Source: RBG-16-66-20 sp039931635
GTDB lineage: Bacteria > Pseudomonadota > Gammaproteobacteria > Burkholderiales > SG8-39
Assembly: GCA_039931635.1 (NCBI GenBank)
Contig: JBDTRO010000194.1
Span: forward strand, 1-24,733
Length of the DNA stretch: 24,733 bases
Direction of reading: 5' to 3'
Made by a program: the position numbers and the translations under genes. Below are positions 1-7,862 of the stretch, piece by piece. The notes under the pieces are model-generated. The model saw only the letters and a list, made by a program, of their open reading frames with translations, searched no databases and was not told the origin of the DNA. Every line of letters starts with the position of its first letter. The stretch's first letter is position 1.

Positions 1-1271
1 AAATCGTGCGCATCGGCGCGCTCGATCAGGACCTCAGAGAATTCTCCCACCTTGCCACCCTTGAACTTGACCACGCCGTCGATTTCCGGCGCGTCGGCCG
101 CGGAGCGGCCGATACCGGCTGCGTCCACGATGACCTTCTGCGTGCTGCCGATCTTCGATTTCAGTTTCGCCTTGCTGATGCGCGCCTGGACTTCCATGAA
201 CCGCTTTTTCCGCTCCTCACGGACGTCCTCGGGCACCGGGTCCGGGAGTTCGTTTGCCTTCGCACCGTCGACCGGGGAATAGGCAAAGCAACCGACCCTG
301 TCGAGCTGCGCTTCGCGCAGGAAAGCGAGTAATTCCCCGAACTCCGCCTCGGTCTCGCCGGGGAAGCCGGCGATGAAGGTGCTGCGGATGGTGAGTTCCG
401 GGCAGGCCTCGCGCCAGGCACGGATGCGCGCGAGCACTTTCTCGGCCGCCGCTGGGCGCTTCATGAGCTTGAGGATGCGCGGGCTGGCGTGCTGGAACGG
501 GATGTCGAGGTAAGGCAGGATTTTGCCGTCCGCCATGAGAGGAATGACGTCGTCCACGCTGGGATAGGGATACACGTAGTGCAGGCGCACCCATACGCCC
601 AGCTCGCCGAGGGATTTGCACAGTTGCAGAAAATTTGTCTTGATTGGTCTCCCCTGGTGAAAACCAGTTCTATATTTAACGTCAACGCCATAGGCGCTTG
701 TGTCCTGGGAAATCACCAGCAGTTCCTTCACGCCCGCGCGCACCAGGTTCTCCGCCTCCTGCATCACCTCGCCGATGGGGCGCGACACCAGGTCGCCACG
801 CATCGAGGGAATGATGCAGAACGTGCAGCGGTGGTTGCAGCCTTCGGAAATCTTGAGGTAGGCGTAGTGGTTCGGCGTGAGCTTTACGCCCTGCGGCGGG
901 ACAAGATCGGTGAACGGATCGTGCGGTTTAGGCAGGTGCGCGTGAACCGCTTTCATCACGCCTGGCGTGTCATGCGGTCCCGTGATCGCCAGGACGGAGG
1001 GGTGCGCCTTTCTGATCAGATCGCTTTTGAACCCCAGACAGCCGGTAACGACGACCTTGCCGTTCTCCGCCAGCGCCTCGCCGATCGCGTCCAGCGACTC
1101 CTCGACCGCGGCGTCGATGAAGCCGCAGGTGTTGACGATGACGAGGTCCGCGCCGGCGTAGTCGGGCGCGGTGGCGTAGCCCTCGGCCCTCAACTGGGTG
1201 AGGATCCGCTCCGAATCTACAAGTGCCTTGGGACAGCCGAGGGAAACGAACCCGACTTTAGGGCTTTTTAT
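1..1271 (-). CDS. rimO: Ribosomal protein S12 methylthiotransferase RimO (3' end cut by window edge)
   Basis: Radical-SAM enzyme that adds a methylthio group to the conserved aspartate of ribosomal protein S12. Numbering from the ATA at 1271, the frame opens with KVGFVSLGCPKALVDSE, typical of the RimO N-terminal iron-sulfur domain (first Cys at 13). The radical-SAM motif CNHRCTFC follows (Cys 145, 149, 152; bases 816-839), and a TRAM-like tail runs off the left edge, probably only a few residues short. About 423 codons are present against roughly 440 in E. coli. The frame is unbroken, but there is no in-frame ATG, GTG or TTG between the overlapped phaR tail and the conserved start, so the 5' end is a guess. 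It overlaps the 3' end of phaR by 14 bases and is probably translated as the last gene of the pha operon. A local AT-rich patch lies at about 620-700. Confidence 0.93.
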   Translation of the reverse strand, partial: MKSPKVGFVSLGCPKALVDSERILTQLRAEGYATAPDYAGADLVIVNTCGFIDAAVEESLDAIGEALAENGKVVVTGCLGFKSDLIRKAHPSVLAITGPHDTPGVMKAVHAHLPKPHDPFTDLVPPQGVKLTPNHYAYLKISEGCNHRCTFCIIPSMRGDLVSRPIGEVMQEAENLVRAGVKELLVISQDTSAYGVDVKYRTGFHQGRPIKTNFLQLCKSLGELGVWVRLHYVYPYPSVDDVIPLMADGKILPYLDIPFQHASPRILKLMKRPAAAEKVLARIRAWREACPELTIRSTFIAGFPGETEAEFGELLAFLREAQLDRVGCFAYSPVDGAKANELPDPVPEDVREERKKRFMEVQARISKAKLKSKIGSTQKVIVDAAGIGRSAADAPEIDGVVKFKGGKVGEFSEVLIERADAHD

Positions 1272-1845
1272 CGGGGCCGCCCGGCGGAGGAAATCCAGGG
1301 AAATTGAATCCAGTAAATACGTTGCGCGCCTGGCTTTGCATCTGTTCCTGGAACTGCGCGAACATTTTCTGGCTCTGCTCCATGTAGGCCTGCATCAGGC
1401 CCTGCATCGCCGGCCCCTGCATGTTCATGAACTGGCCCCAGATCTCGTTCGGGCTGCGCGAATTGTCCCCATAGAGCTTCTGCGACTGGTCCTGCAGCGC
1501 CTTCTGCATCTGCTGGAAGCCCTCGAGGTTCTTCTCCAGATAGGTGCCCATGAAGCCCTGCATCGCGCTGCCGTAGGAGCGGATCATCTGCGACAGCAGG
1601 TCGGAGGAGAACATCGGCATGCCGCCCGACTCCTCGTCCAGGATGATCTGCAGCAGGATCTGGCGCGACAGGTCTTCGTTGGTCTTCGCGTCCAGTACCT
1701 GGAAATCCTCGTTCTTCAACACCATCTGCTTCACGTCCGCGAGCGTGATGTAGCTCGACGTCTTGGTGTCGTAGAGCCGGCGGTTCGGGTACTTCTTGAT
1801 CAACCGGGTCGGGTGTTCCACGTTTTCCTCAGGAATTGCGGCCAT
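1258..1845 (-). CDS. phaR: Polyhydroxyalkanoate synthesis regulator PhaR
   Basis: Transcriptional repressor of PHA genes that also binds PHA granules, so it links polymer level to phasin and synthase expression. The 195-residue product has the PhaR DNA-binding domain at about residues 13-73 (LIKKYPNRRLYDT, then SYITLADVKQMV). A glutamine- and methionine-rich helical region follows (about 85-170) with repeated MQG/MQ patterns, and the C-terminus is proline/glycine-rich. The start has GGAG 11 bases upstream. It lies 16 bases after the second phaB and its 3' end overlaps rimO. The placement directly after phaCAB is known from other betaproteobacteria. Autoregulation of the operon is inferred from the family. 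Confidence 0.95.
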   Translation of the reverse strand: MAAIPEENVEHPTRLIKKYPNRRLYDTKTSSYITLADVKQMVLKNEDFQVLDAKTNEDLSRQILLQIILDEESGGMPMFSSDLLSQMIRSYGSAMQGFMGTYLEKNLEGFQQMQKALQDQSQKLYGDNSRSPNEIWGQFMNMQGPAMQGLMQAYMEQSQKMFAQFQEQMQSQARNVFTGFNFPGFPPPGGPDKKP

Positions 1846-1861
1846 TTTTCAGTCTACTCCT

Positions 1862-2608
1862 CTAGTACATGTGCTGGCCGCCGTTGATCGAGATGTTGGC
1901 CCCGGTCACGAACGCGGCTTCTTCCGAGCACAGATAGATGATCAGTCCGGCGATTTCCTCGGGCTTGCCCAGGCGGCCCACGGGAATCTGCGGCAGGATC
2001 TTGGAATCGAGAATCTCCTTCGGGATCGCGGTCACCATCTTGGTGCCGATATAGCCGGGCGAAATCGTATTCACGGTCACGCCTTTCTTCGCCACTTCCA
2101 GCGCGAGCGCCTTGGTAAAGCCGTGGATGCCCGCCTTGGCCGCCGAGTAGTTGGTCTGGCCGAAGGCGCCCTTCTGCCCGTTCACGGATGAGACATTGAT
2201 GACCCTGCCCCAGTTCCGCTCCACCATGCCGTCCATCACCTGCTTGGTCATGTTGAAGCAGGAATCCAGGTTGGTGCGCATCACCGCGTCCCAGTCGCCC
2301 TTGCCCATTTTCTTGAACGTCATGTCGCGCGTGATGCCGGCATTGTTCACCAGGATGTCGATGCTGCCGCACTCCTTCTGGATCTGCGCGCATTTCGCCG
2401 CGCTGTCATCGAAGGAAACCACGTCCACCGGGTAGGCCGAGAAGCTGTAACCCCTGCCTTTCATCTCGTCCAGCCACGATTTGTACTTGGTATTCGACGG
2501 CGAATAGGTCACAACCACTTTGTAACCCGCGTCCGCCATCTTGGTCGTGATCGATTCGCCGAGGCCACCCATGCCCCCGGTCACGACTGCAACTTTTTGC
2601 GCCATCAT
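1862..2608 (-). CDS. phaB: Acetoacetyl-CoA reductase PhaB, second copy (promoter-distal)
   Basis: NADPH-dependent short-chain dehydrogenase that reduces acetoacetyl-CoA to (R)-3-hydroxybutyryl-CoA, the monomer for PHB. The 248 residues show the nucleotide-binding motif TGGMGGLG (about 10-17), NNAGITRD (88-95), the catalytic Ser 140/141, and Tyr154 and Lys158 in YSAAK. The C-terminal SPGY and GANISINGG are typical of the family. The start is supported by GGAGG six bases before the first ATG; a second ATG follows immediately and could also be used. It is clearly different from the adjacent paralogue, for example VVVTYSPSNTKYKSW after the first strand instead of VAGCLPGYDRKDAW. The two may therefore differ in cofactor or substrate preference (inference). 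Confidence 0.93.
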   Translation of the reverse strand: MMAQKVAVVTGGMGGLGESITTKMADAGYKVVVTYSPSNTKYKSWLDEMKGRGYSFSAYPVDVVSFDDSAAKCAQIQKECGSIDILVNNAGITRDMTFKKMGKGDWDAVMRTNLDSCFNMTKQVMDGMVERNWGRVINVSSVNGQKGAFGQTNYSAAKAGIHGFTKALALEVAKKGVTVNTISPGYIGTKMVTAIPKEILDSKILPQIPVGRLGKPEEIAGLIIYLCSEEAAFVTGANISINGGQHMY

Positions 2609-2638
2609 TCCCCTCCTCCAAGGTCCTCGGCCAGTCTA

Positions 2639-3439
2639 CTACATCATGTGCATGCCGCCGTTGACCGAAATGTTCGCACCCGTAATGTAGCCCGCCTCGT
2701 CCGAGGCGAGGAATGCCACCACCGCGGCGACTTCCTCCGGCTTCGCGAGCCTGCCCATCGGTATGGACGCGATGATCTGCTCGCGCACCTCGGCGCGGAT
2801 CGCCATCACCAGGTCGGTCTCGACGTAGCCGGGCGAGACCGTGTTCACGGTGACGCCTTTCTTCACCACTTCCTGCGCCAGCGCCTTGGAAAAACCGGCC
2901 ATGCCGGCCTTGGCGGCCGAATAGTTGGTCTGGCCGAACTGGCCCTTGATGGCGTTCACCGAGGAGATGTTGATGATGCGCCCCCAGCCGCGCTCCGTCA
3001 TGCCGTCGATCACCTGCCGCGTCACGTTAAAGACGCTGTTCAGGTTGGTGTTGATGACCTCGTTCCAGTCGCGCTCGGTCATGCGCTTGAACACCGCATC
3101 GCGGGTGATGCCGGCGTTGTTGATCAGGATGTCGACGTTGCCGACCACCGCGCGCACGTTGTAGAACATGCCCGCGCAGCTTTCGAAATTGGCGACGTCG
3201 CCTTCGGCGGCGTGCACCTTGAAGCCGTCCTTGCGCATGGCGCCCAGCCATGCATCCTTGCGGTCATAGCCCGGCAGGCACCCGGCAACGATGGTGTGGC
3301 CCGCCAGCGCGAGGCGGCGGCAGATCGCGCTGCCGATGCCGCCCATGCCGCCGGTGACGAACACCACGCGCCGCGAAACCGGATCCGCTCCCGCGCCGTC
3401 CGGCTTTTCTTCCCGTTTCAACCGATCCATGACCTGCAT
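2639..3439 (-). CDS. phaB: Acetoacetyl-CoA reductase PhaB, first copy (promoter-proximal)
   Basis: Short-chain dehydrogenase of the PhaB family, 266 residues from the chosen start. It has TGGMGGIG (29-36), NNAGITRD (107-114), Ser 159/160, and Tyr173 and Lys177 in YSAAK; the C-terminus is GANISVNGGMHMM. It is closer in pattern to classical Cupriavidus PhaB (VAGC, FGQTNYSAAKAG) than its neighbour. The start at 3439 is chosen because GGAGG stands six bases upstream; an ATG at 3430 is an alternative. About 22 charged residues precede the Rossmann fold, an N-terminal extension the other copy lacks. The open frame continues upstream into phaA, but that part is not conserved. It lies 14 bases after phaA and 30 before the second phaB. 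Confidence 0.93.
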   Translation of the reverse strand: MQVMDRLKREEKPDGAGADPVSRRVVFVTGGMGGIGSAICRRLALAGHTIVAGCLPGYDRKDAWLGAMRKDGFKVHAAEGDVANFESCAGMFYNVRAVVGNVDILINNAGITRDAVFKRMTERDWNEVINTNLNSVFNVTRQVIDGMTERGWGRIINISSVNAIKGQFGQTNYSAAKAGMAGFSKALAQEVVKKGVTVNTVSPGYVETDLVMAIRAEVREQIIASIPMGRLAKPEEVAAVVAFLASDEAGYITGANISVNGGMHMM

Positions 3440-3453
3440 TGCGTTCCTCCCTG

Positions 3454-4629
3454 TTACCGTTCTACAGCCAGCGCCACGCCCATCCCGCCGCCGATGCACA
3501 GCGAAGCGAGACCCTTCTTGGCGTCGCGCTTCTGCATTTCGTGCAGCAGCGTGACCAGGATGCGGCAGCCCGAGGCGCCGATCGGGTGGCCGAGCGCGAT
3601 CGCACCGCCATTGACGTTCACCTTCGCCGTGTCCCAGCCCATCTGCCGGTTGACGGCGATCGCCTGCGCGGCGAAGGCTTCGTTGATTTCGAGCAGGTCG
3701 AGATCCTTCGGGTCCCAGCCGGCGCGCGACAGGCAACGCTTGGACGCCGGTACCGGCCCCATGCCCATGTATTTCGGATCCACGCCTGCGGAGGCGAACG
3801 CCTTGATGCGCGCGAGCGGCTTGAGGCCCAGTTCCCTGGCCTTCTTCGCGGATGCAAGAATCACGACAGCGGCGCCGTCATTGATGCCCGACGCATTCGC
3901 CGCCGTCACCGTGCCGTTCTTGTCGAACGCCGGCTTGAGCGCCTTCATCGCGTCCATATTGGCGCCGTGGCGCGGAAACTCGTCCACGCCGAACACCACC
4001 GGGCCCTTGCGCGACGGGACTTCGTACGGAACGATTTCGTCATTGAAGCGGCCCGATTTCTGCGCCGCCTCGGTCTTGTTCTGGCTCTTCACCGCGAATT
4101 CATCCTGCTCTTCGCGCGTCACCGCGTATTCCTTGGCGACATTCTCCGCGGTCACGCCCATGTGGTACTGGTTGTAGACGTCCCACAGGCCGTCGACGAT
4201 CATCGAGTCGACCATTTTCGCGTCGCCCATGCGAAAGCCGTCGCGCGAACCGTTCAGCACGTGCGGCGAGGCGCTCATGTTTTCCTGCCCGCCGCAGACC
4301 ACGATGTCCGAGTCGCCGTTGGCGATGGACTGCGCGCCGAGCATCGCCGCCTTCAGGCCCGAACCGCAGACCTTGTTGATGGTCATCGCCGGCACCATGT
4401 CCGGCAGCCCGGCCCAGATCGCCGCCTGGCGTGCGGCGTTCTGGCCCACTGCCGCGGTCAGCACCTGCCCCATGATCACTTCCGATACCTGGTCCGGGGC
4501 CACGCCCGCGCGCTCCAGTGCCTTCCGGATGATGTGCGCGCCCAACCGGGCCGCCGGAACGCTCGCGAGCGAGCCGCCGAACTTGCCGATCGCGGACCGT
4601 GCCGCGCCTACGATGACGATGTCTTCCAT
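3454..4629 (-). CDS. phaA: Acetyl-CoA C-acetyltransferase (beta-ketothiolase) PhaA
   Basis: Condenses two acetyl-CoA to acetoacetyl-CoA, the first step of PHB synthesis. The 391 residues match the usual thiolase length. The acyl-accepting Cys88 lies in NKVCGSG, His348 in LGHPIGASGCR, and the second active-site Cys378 in CIGGGMG. The ATG at 4629 is preceded by CAGGAGAAAGTC, a good ribosome binding site. It follows phaC by 40 bases, a gap that contains a three-copy short repeat, and precedes the first phaB by 14 bases. There are no signs of damage. Confidence 0.96.
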   Translation of the reverse strand: MEDIVIVGAARSAIGKFGGSLASVPAARLGAHIIRKALERAGVAPDQVSEVIMGQVLTAAVGQNAARQAAIWAGLPDMVPAMTINKVCGSGLKAAMLGAQSIANGDSDIVVCGGQENMSASPHVLNGSRDGFRMGDAKMVDSMIVDGLWDVYNQYHMGVTAENVAKEYAVTREEQDEFAVKSQNKTEAAQKSGRFNDEIVPYEVPSRKGPVVFGVDEFPRHGANMDAMKALKPAFDKNGTVTAANASGINDGAAVVILASAKKARELGLKPLARIKAFASAGVDPKYMGMGPVPASKRCLSRAGWDPKDLDLLEINEAFAAQAIAVNRQMGWDTAKVNVNGGAIALGHPIGASGCRILVTLLHEMQKRDAKKGLASLCIGGGMGVALAVER

Positions 4630-4641
4630 GACTTTCTCCTG

Positions 4642-4682
4642 GTTAGCCTTCTGCGTTACGCCTTTTGCGTTATGCCTTTTTC
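4642..4682. repeat. Three imperfect 13-14 nt tandem units between phaC and phaA
   Basis: On the plus strand the units read GTTAGCCTTCTGC, GTTACGCCTTTTGC and GTTATGCCTTTTTC, back to back. The last unit contains the phaC stop codon and the first lies next to the phaA ribosome binding site. They look like products of local duplication. Any role in the phaC/phaA translation ratio is only a guess. Confidence 0.7.
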
Positions 4683-6355
4683 TTCACGTAGCGACCGGGT
4701 GCTGGCTCGATCGCCGGATATTGCGCGTTGCCGGGCTGCGCCGGCGCATCGCGCGTGCCACCTTTGAATTCTTCCAGCCACTGCGACCACTGCGGCCACC
4801 AGCTGCCGCGATCTTCTTTCGCCTGCGCGAGCCAATCGTCCGGATTCTGAGAATTATTCTCCGAAGACCAGAAACTGCGCTTGCCACCCGCGGCGGGGTT
4901 GACGATCCCGGCAATGTGGCCGGAAGCGCCCAGCACGAATTTCTTCTCGCCACCGAGCAGCCCCACCGAACGGTAGGCGGCGCGCCAGGGCACGATGTGA
5001 TCTTCGCGCGTCGCGACGATGAACGCGGGCCGGTCCACTTTGCCCAGATCCACGGACACGCCGCAGTTGTGCAATGCACCCGGCACGCGCAATTTGTTTT
5101 CGAGATAGGTATTGCGCACATAGCTGCAGTACATCGGCCCGGGCAGGTTGGTGCTGTCCGAGTTCCAGTACAGCAGGTCGAACGCGGCGGGCGCGCCGCC
5201 CAGCAGGTAATTGTTGACCACATAGGGCCAGACCAGATCGTTGGCGCGCAGCGCGTTGAAGGTGGAGGCGAGATCGGCGCCGGGCAGGATGCCGCCCTTG
5301 CCGATCGCAGCCTCGCGCGCCGCCACCGCGTTCTCGTCGATGAATATGCCGAGCTGGCCGGGCGCCTCGAAGTCGAGCATGGTGGCGAGGTAGGTCGTGC
5401 TTTCGACCAGTTCCTCGCCTTTCGCGGCCATCACTGCAAGCGCTGTAGCGAGCAGCGTGCCGCCAACACAGAAGCCCAGCGCGTTGACGCGATCACACTG
5501 TGTGATGGATTTTGAAACTCTCAAGGCACTCAGGACGGCTGCAACGTAATCATCCCAATCAAAACCACCTTCGTCCGCGCCGACGTTGCGCCAGGAGACC
5601 ATGAACACGGTATGGCCCTGCTCCACCGCGTAGCGCACGAAGGAGTTCTCCGGCCGCAGGTCGAGGATGTAGAACTTGTTGATGCAGGGCGGCACCATCA
5701 CCAGCGGCCGCACGCCCACCTGCGGCGCCGCGCCCGAGGGCGCGTCCTGCACGGCCCGGTACTGGATGAGCTGGATCAGCTCGTTCTCGAACACCACCTC
5801 GCCCGGCGTGAGGGCGAGATTGCGGCCGACCTCGAAGGCCGCCTCGTCGGTCTGGCTGATGCGCTTGCGCTGCGTATCGGCGATCAGGTTGGCGAGGCCG
5901 CGAGTCAGGCTTTCGCCGTTCGAGGCTAGCGCCTCGCGCAGCACTGCCGGATTCGTAGCCGCGAAATTGGCGGGCGACATGGCGTCGCACCACTGCTTGA
6001 CCGCGAATTGCAGGCGCTCTTTCGAATGCGCATCCAGCTCGGCGCTTTCGGCCAGCTCGCCCAGGAATTTTGAGGCGAGCAAGTAAGATTGCTTCAGGTA
6101 GCTGTAGTAGGGGTTGTCCTGCCACTCCTTCGAGGCGAAGCGGCGATCGCCCGGCTCGGGCCTGACCATCGGCGCGGCGGCGCCGGGGTTTTCAAACATC
6201 GCCGACCATAGCCGCGCCTGCTGCGCGGCATAGCCCGATTGCAGCGCCGCAAAACGCGCCGAATCCTGCATCAGGCTGGAGATCATGCTGGCGGGATCGG
6301 GAACGCCCGGCGGGTTTGAAACCAGGTGCTGCAGAAAGGGCTCCTGCGAGGTCAC
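4670..6355 (-). CDS. phaC: Class I poly(3-hydroxyalkanoate) synthase PhaC
   Basis: Polymerises (R)-3-hydroxyacyl-CoA into PHA at the granule surface. At 561 residues it is of class I length. The N-terminal PhaC domain spans roughly residues 70-240 (KEWQDNPYYSYLKQSYLL, VNPPCINKFY-like VPPCINKFYILDL), followed by the alpha/beta hydrolase core. The lipase-like box GFCVGGT carries catalytic Cys296; Asp452 (REDHIVPW) and His480 (GASGHIAGIVNP) complete the triad. WNSDSTNLPGPMY is a strong family signature. The start is GTG at 6355, with a weak AGG six bases upstream. It is the first gene of the pha operon, 31 bases downstream of the ZIP transporter gene, so it may have its own promoter or be read through. 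A short AT-rich codon patch lies at about 5505-5575. Confidence 0.96.
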   Translation of the reverse strand: MTSQEPFLQHLVSNPPGVPDPASMISSLMQDSARFAALQSGYAAQQARLWSAMFENPGAAAPMVRPEPGDRRFASKEWQDNPYYSYLKQSYLLASKFLGELAESAELDAHSKERLQFAVKQWCDAMSPANFAATNPAVLREALASNGESLTRGLANLIADTQRKRISQTDEAAFEVGRNLALTPGEVVFENELIQLIQYRAVQDAPSGAAPQVGVRPLVMVPPCINKFYILDLRPENSFVRYAVEQGHTVFMVSWRNVGADEGGFDWDDYVAAVLSALRVSKSITQCDRVNALGFCVGGTLLATALAVMAAKGEELVESTTYLATMLDFEAPGQLGIFIDENAVAAREAAIGKGGILPGADLASTFNALRANDLVWPYVVNNYLLGGAPAAFDLLYWNSDSTNLPGPMYCSYVRNTYLENKLRVPGALHNCGVSVDLGKVDRPAFIVATREDHIVPWRAAYRSVGLLGGEKKFVLGASGHIAGIVNPAAGGKRSFWSSENNSQNPDDWLAQAKEDRGSWWPQWSQWLEEFKGGTRDAPAQPGNAQYPAIEPAPGRYVKKKA

Positions 6356-6369
6356 GGCGACCTATGATT

Positions 6370-6395
6370 TTGCACCGCACAAAAGCTTAATGCAA
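6370..6395. promoter_or_regulatory. TTGCA-N16-TGCAA inverted repeat upstream of phaC (possible PhaR operator)
   Basis: The short gap between the ZIP gene and phaC, plus the last ZIP codons, holds TTGCA at 6370-6374 and its mirror TGCAA at 6391-6395, with AAGCTT at 6384-6389 near the centre. TTGCA/TGCAA-type half sites have been reported for PhaR in other bacteria. Binding here is inference, and no clear -10/-35 pair was found. Confidence 0.3.
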
Positions 6396-7166
6396 TCCTT
6401 CGAGCAACGCCCGCGTCAGGGCGATGCAACCGATGCCCAGGCCGATCAGCATCGTCTGCGACAGGGTCGCGCGCAGTTCGGGCCGGCGATGCAACCCCGG
6501 TATCAGGTCGGCGACCGCGACGTAGATCATGCTGGCCGCAACGATACCCAGCAGCACGGGCGTCCAGCCCTCGACCACCTGCAGCGTGTAGTAGCCGAGC
6601 ACGCCGCCCACCAGCGTCGCGCAGGACGACAGCATGTTCACCACGAATGCCTTCATCTTCGAGTAGCCGGAGTTCAGGAGGATGAGGAAATCGCCCACCT
6701 CCTGCGGGATTTCATGCGCCACGATGGCGAGCGCGGTGATGATGCCGAGTTGCGTGCTCTGCAGGAACGCGGCGGCGATCAGGATGCCGTCGAGAAAATT
6801 GTGGATCGTGTCGCCAACCACGATCAGGGCGCCCGAGCGGCCGTGGTCATGGCCGTGCTCATGCCCGCGGCCCGGTTCGACCTCCATCTCATGCTCGTCG
6901 TGCGAATGGCGCCAGAGCAGCAGTTTCTCGAGCAGGAAGAAGACGAGGATGCCGCCGAGGATGGACATCGCCACCGTGTGCGGCTCGCCGTGCTCGAACG
7001 CGTGCGGGATCACCTCGAGGAACGCCGCGCCCAGCAGCGCGCCGATCGCGAAGGACACGAGGGTCGGTATCCAGGCCCTGCGCAGGACGAGCGCGAACGC
7101 CGCGGCGCAGACGGAAAATACGCCGCCCGCGAGGCTTGCGACCACGATCCAGGCAAGAGGCGACAT
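6387..7166 (-). CDS. ZIP-family metal cation transporter
   Basis: Integral membrane divalent metal importer (zinc or iron type) of 259 residues with about eight hydrophobic segments. The two ZIP signature helices are visible as HNFLDG (122-127) and HEIPQE (151-156), whose His/Asp/Glu form the metal path. Between transmembrane segments 3 and 4 lies a cytoplasmic histidine-rich loop (about 87-109: HSHDEHE then GHEHGHDHG), a typical metal-sensing or metal-binding stretch. It lies 21 bases after pgeF and 31 bases before phaC on the same strand. Which metal it carries cannot be told from sequence. Confidence 0.9.
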   Translation of the reverse strand: MSPLAWIVVASLAGGVFSVCAAAFALVLRRAWIPTLVSFAIGALLGAAFLEVIPHAFEHGEPHTVAMSILGGILVFFLLEKLLLWRHSHDEHEMEVEPGRGHEHGHDHGRSGALIVVGDTIHNFLDGILIAAAFLQSTQLGIITALAIVAHEIPQEVGDFLILLNSGYSKMKAFVVNMLSSCATLVGGVLGYYTLQVVEGWTPVLLGIVAASMIYVAVADLIPGLHRRPELRATLSQTMLIGLGIGCIALTRALLEGLH

Positions 7167-7187
7167 GGGGGCGGGGATTGTACGCGA

Positions 7188-7862
7188 CTACGCAAGCCAG
7201 ATTGCGGCAGCCATGCGCTCACCAGCATTATTCCGGCGGTAGGAGAAAAAACGCGCCGAGTCCGAAAAGGTACAGAAGCCGCCACCGGATACCCGCGCGA
7301 TACCTAGCGCAGCGAGGCGCTGCCTCGCGACCGCGTAGAGATCGAGCCGCCAATGCTCCGGCCTGGAGGGCGTGAAAGCGCTTGCCGACCGCGCATCGTG
7401 CGCGAGAAACGCAGCCCGCACTTCCGCGCCGATTTCGTAGGCAGCGGGGCCGATCGCCGGCCCGAGCCATGCGATTACCCGGGACGCTGGCACGCCCATC
7501 GCGGCGACGCTCGCTTCGATCACGCCTGCGCACAGTCCGCGCCATCCCGCGTGCGCCACGCCCACCGCTTCGCCGCCGTCGTGCGCGAGCAGCACTGGCA
7601 TGCAGTCGGCGGCCAGCACCGCGCAGACCATATTCTTCGCGTGGGTATGGCAAGCGTCGGCGGCGGCGCCCACCGCCGCGCTCGCCGCATCGACAACGGC
7701 GGTGCCGTGAACCTGGCTGAGCCACAGCGGTTCCGCCGGCAACAGGGCGCGCAAACGCGATCTGCCGGCCTCGCGCTTCATGTCGCCCAGCGCGCGCGTG
7801 GTCACCAGCGCGCGCACGCCGGCGGGCGCCGGCCAATCCGGGGTCAGGAAATCAGCCGCCAT
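7188..7862 (-). CDS. pgeF: Peptidoglycan editing factor / laccase-domain protein PgeF (YfiH family)
   Basis: Member of the multicopper-polyphenol-oxidase-like (DUF152) family; relatives act as purine nucleoside phosphorylase/adenosine deaminase or in peptidoglycan editing. The 224 residues include the three metal-ligand motifs QVHGTAVV (His52), AADCMPV (Cys87) and HAGWRG (His104), then the conserved LGPAIGPAAYEIG and the C-terminal FFSYRR. The ATG at 7862 overlaps the 3' end of rluD by 11 bases, indicating coupling. The rluD-pgeF order is widely conserved in proteobacteria, which supports both assignments. The open frame extends upstream through rluD, but family homology begins here. Confidence 0.92.
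   Translation of the reverse strand: MAADFLTPDWPAPAGVRALVTTRALGDMKREAGRSRLRALLPAEPLWLSQVHGTAVVDAASAAVGAAADACHTHAKNMVCAVLAADCMPVLLAHDGGEAVGVAHAGWRGLCAGVIEASVAAMGVPASRVIAWLGPAIGPAAYEIGAEVRAAFLAHDARSASAFTPSRPEHWRLDLYAVARQRLAALGIARVSGGGFCTFSDSARFFSYRRNNAGERMAAAIWLA

Noticed and set aside
622..690. AT-rich stretch in rimO as a frameshift or inserted element
   Set aside because: The frame reads through without interruption and the protein remains RimO-like on both sides.
489..1307. Long plus-strand frame opposite rimO
   Set aside because: Mirror of rimO codons in a GC-rich genome; the translation is Arg/His/Ala-rich without any domain.
2597..4767. Long plus-strand frames opposite the phaB and phaA genes (442 and 526 residues)
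   Set aside because: Antisense shadows of well-supported genes; no recognisable motifs.
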